Of a DNA stretch of 64,000 nt, positions 63,587 to 64,000 are shown piece after piece. The DNA is from Montanilutibacter psychrotolerans. Its GTDB lineage: Bacteria > Pseudomonadota > Gammaproteobacteria > Xanthomonadales > Xanthomonadaceae. Position numbers and translations under genes: made by a program. The DNA is taken from assembly GCF_003719825.1 (NCBI RefSeq), contig NZ_RIBS01000004.1, forward strand, positions 372,001 to 436,000, in the 5' to 3' direction. The notes under the pieces were generated by a model. That model was not told where the DNA came from. It ran no database searches and worked only from the letters and a program-made list of their open reading frames with translations. Positions within the stretch are counted from its first letter, which is position 1, and the number at the start of each line of letters is the position of its first letter.

Positions 63587-64000
63587 CTACAGCCAGCCGC
63601 GTGCGGCGAGCGACACCGGCGGCCCATCGGCGATCACGAAGTGGTCGAGCAGGCGAAGGTCGACCAGCGCCAATGCGTGCTTCAGGCGCTCGGTCACGGC
63701 GCGGTCGGCGGCGCTGGGTTCGGGATTTCCGCTGGGATGGTTGTGGCCAACGATCACGGCCGCGGCGTTGTGCACCAGCGCGCGCCGCACGACTTCGCGC
63801 GGATGCACCTCGGTGCCGTCGAAGGTGCCTCGGAACAGCTCCTCGAACGCGAGCGCGCGGTGCCGGTTGTCGAGGAACAGCGCCGCGAACACCTCATGCG
63901 GCAAGCCCCGCAGCCGCTGCGCGAAGTAGCGTCCGGCCGCGGGCGGATCGCTGAGCACGATGCCGCGCTCGAGTTCGGCCGACAGGCGACGATGGCCCAG
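63587..64000 (-). CDS. radC: RadC-family JAB-domain protein (5' part beyond the window)
   Basis: The visible 137 residues are the C-terminal JAB/MPN domain of RadC. The metal motif [14 protein letters not shown] is intact and the expected [13 protein letters not shown] linker lies at the window edge. The N-terminal HhH part is outside. The frame is open to position 64000. RadC's role is unsettled; the old DNA-repair name is doubtful. Transcription is toward argS. Confidence 0.9.
   Translation of the reverse strand: MGHRRLSAELERGIVLSDPPAAGRYFAQRLRGLPHEVFAALFLDNRHRALAFEELFRGTFDGTEVHPREVVRRALVHNAAAVIVGHNHPSGNPEPSAADRAVTERLKHALALVDLRLLDHFVIADGPPVSLAARGWL

Noticed and set aside
60544-63954. An 1136-aa forward frame opposite the SPOR protein and argS
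   Set aside because: It contains only compositionally biased sequence, and the reverse strand carries argS with its HIGH and KMSKS motifs.

Overview
The window is high-GC gammaproteobacterial DNA that looks like a member of the Xanthomonadaceae/Lysobacteraceae (Lysobacter, Luteimonas or a relative). The pointers are an aryl-polyene (xanthomonadin-type) pigment locus with its own flavin-dependent halogenase, a Xanthomonadaceae-type putative peptide-modification locus, and ordinary core genes (aceBA, speE/speA, ubiK, glnB, argS, radC). This is judged from protein content only; no database search was run.

Layout. 1-13.1 kb: the 3' part of an aryl-polyene cluster. A forward block carries a membrane protein, dehydratase, acyltransferase, LolA-like carrier, MMPL exporter, second dehydratase and FabG. 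After a lipoprotein comes a reverse block with a cation/proton antiporter, halogenase, glycosyltransferase, chain-length factor and ketosynthase. 13.3-19.2 kb: a DUF218 protein, an M16 protease, a TruC-like pseudouridine synthase, ArfB and an acyltransferase. 19.5-25.3 kb: exopolysaccharide-type genes (two paralogous membrane GT2 enzymes, an NAD-dependent sugar epimerase/dehydratase, and a TPR plus beta-barrel outer-membrane protein). 25.3-29.4 kb: a LysR regulator diverging from the glyoxylate shunt genes aceB-aceA.

29.6-35.2 kb: a signalling and RiPP-like locus: a cNMP-binding/GGDEF protein, a class III cyclase-like/TPR membrane protein, a small NHLP-like precursor peptide encoded tail-to-tail with it, and a SagB-type FMN dehydrogenase. 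To my knowledge this set is known mainly from in-silico family definitions. 35.3-37.2 kb: three tandem paralogous small secreted cysteine proteins, followed by a serine hydrolase with a C-terminal TPR.

39.2-49.95 kb: comM is split in two by a 9.25-kb lower-GC island (about 40,061-49,319). The island ends share a 5-bp core (GAGCA) and imperfect inverted arms, as expected for a serine integrase. It carries that integrase, a possible HUH-type replication/transfer protein, a small XRE regulator with a palindromic operator, a lipoprotein, a small serine resolvase, and a restriction-modification pair. The nuclease of that pair is PLD-type and reproduces the catalytic spacing of BfiI. Its partner is an internally duplicated double methyltransferase. 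Excision would restore comM in frame (505 aa).

49.96-64 kb: ubiK, a P-II gene, polyamine genes (speE, speA), a GST with a divergent WYL regulator, a beta-hydroxyacid dehydrogenase, small genes among REP-like repeat/terminator modules (58.1-59.2 kb), a LprI-like protein, a SPOR protein, argS and the 3' part of radC. I saw no rRNA, tRNA, CRISPR array or insertion-sequence transposase.
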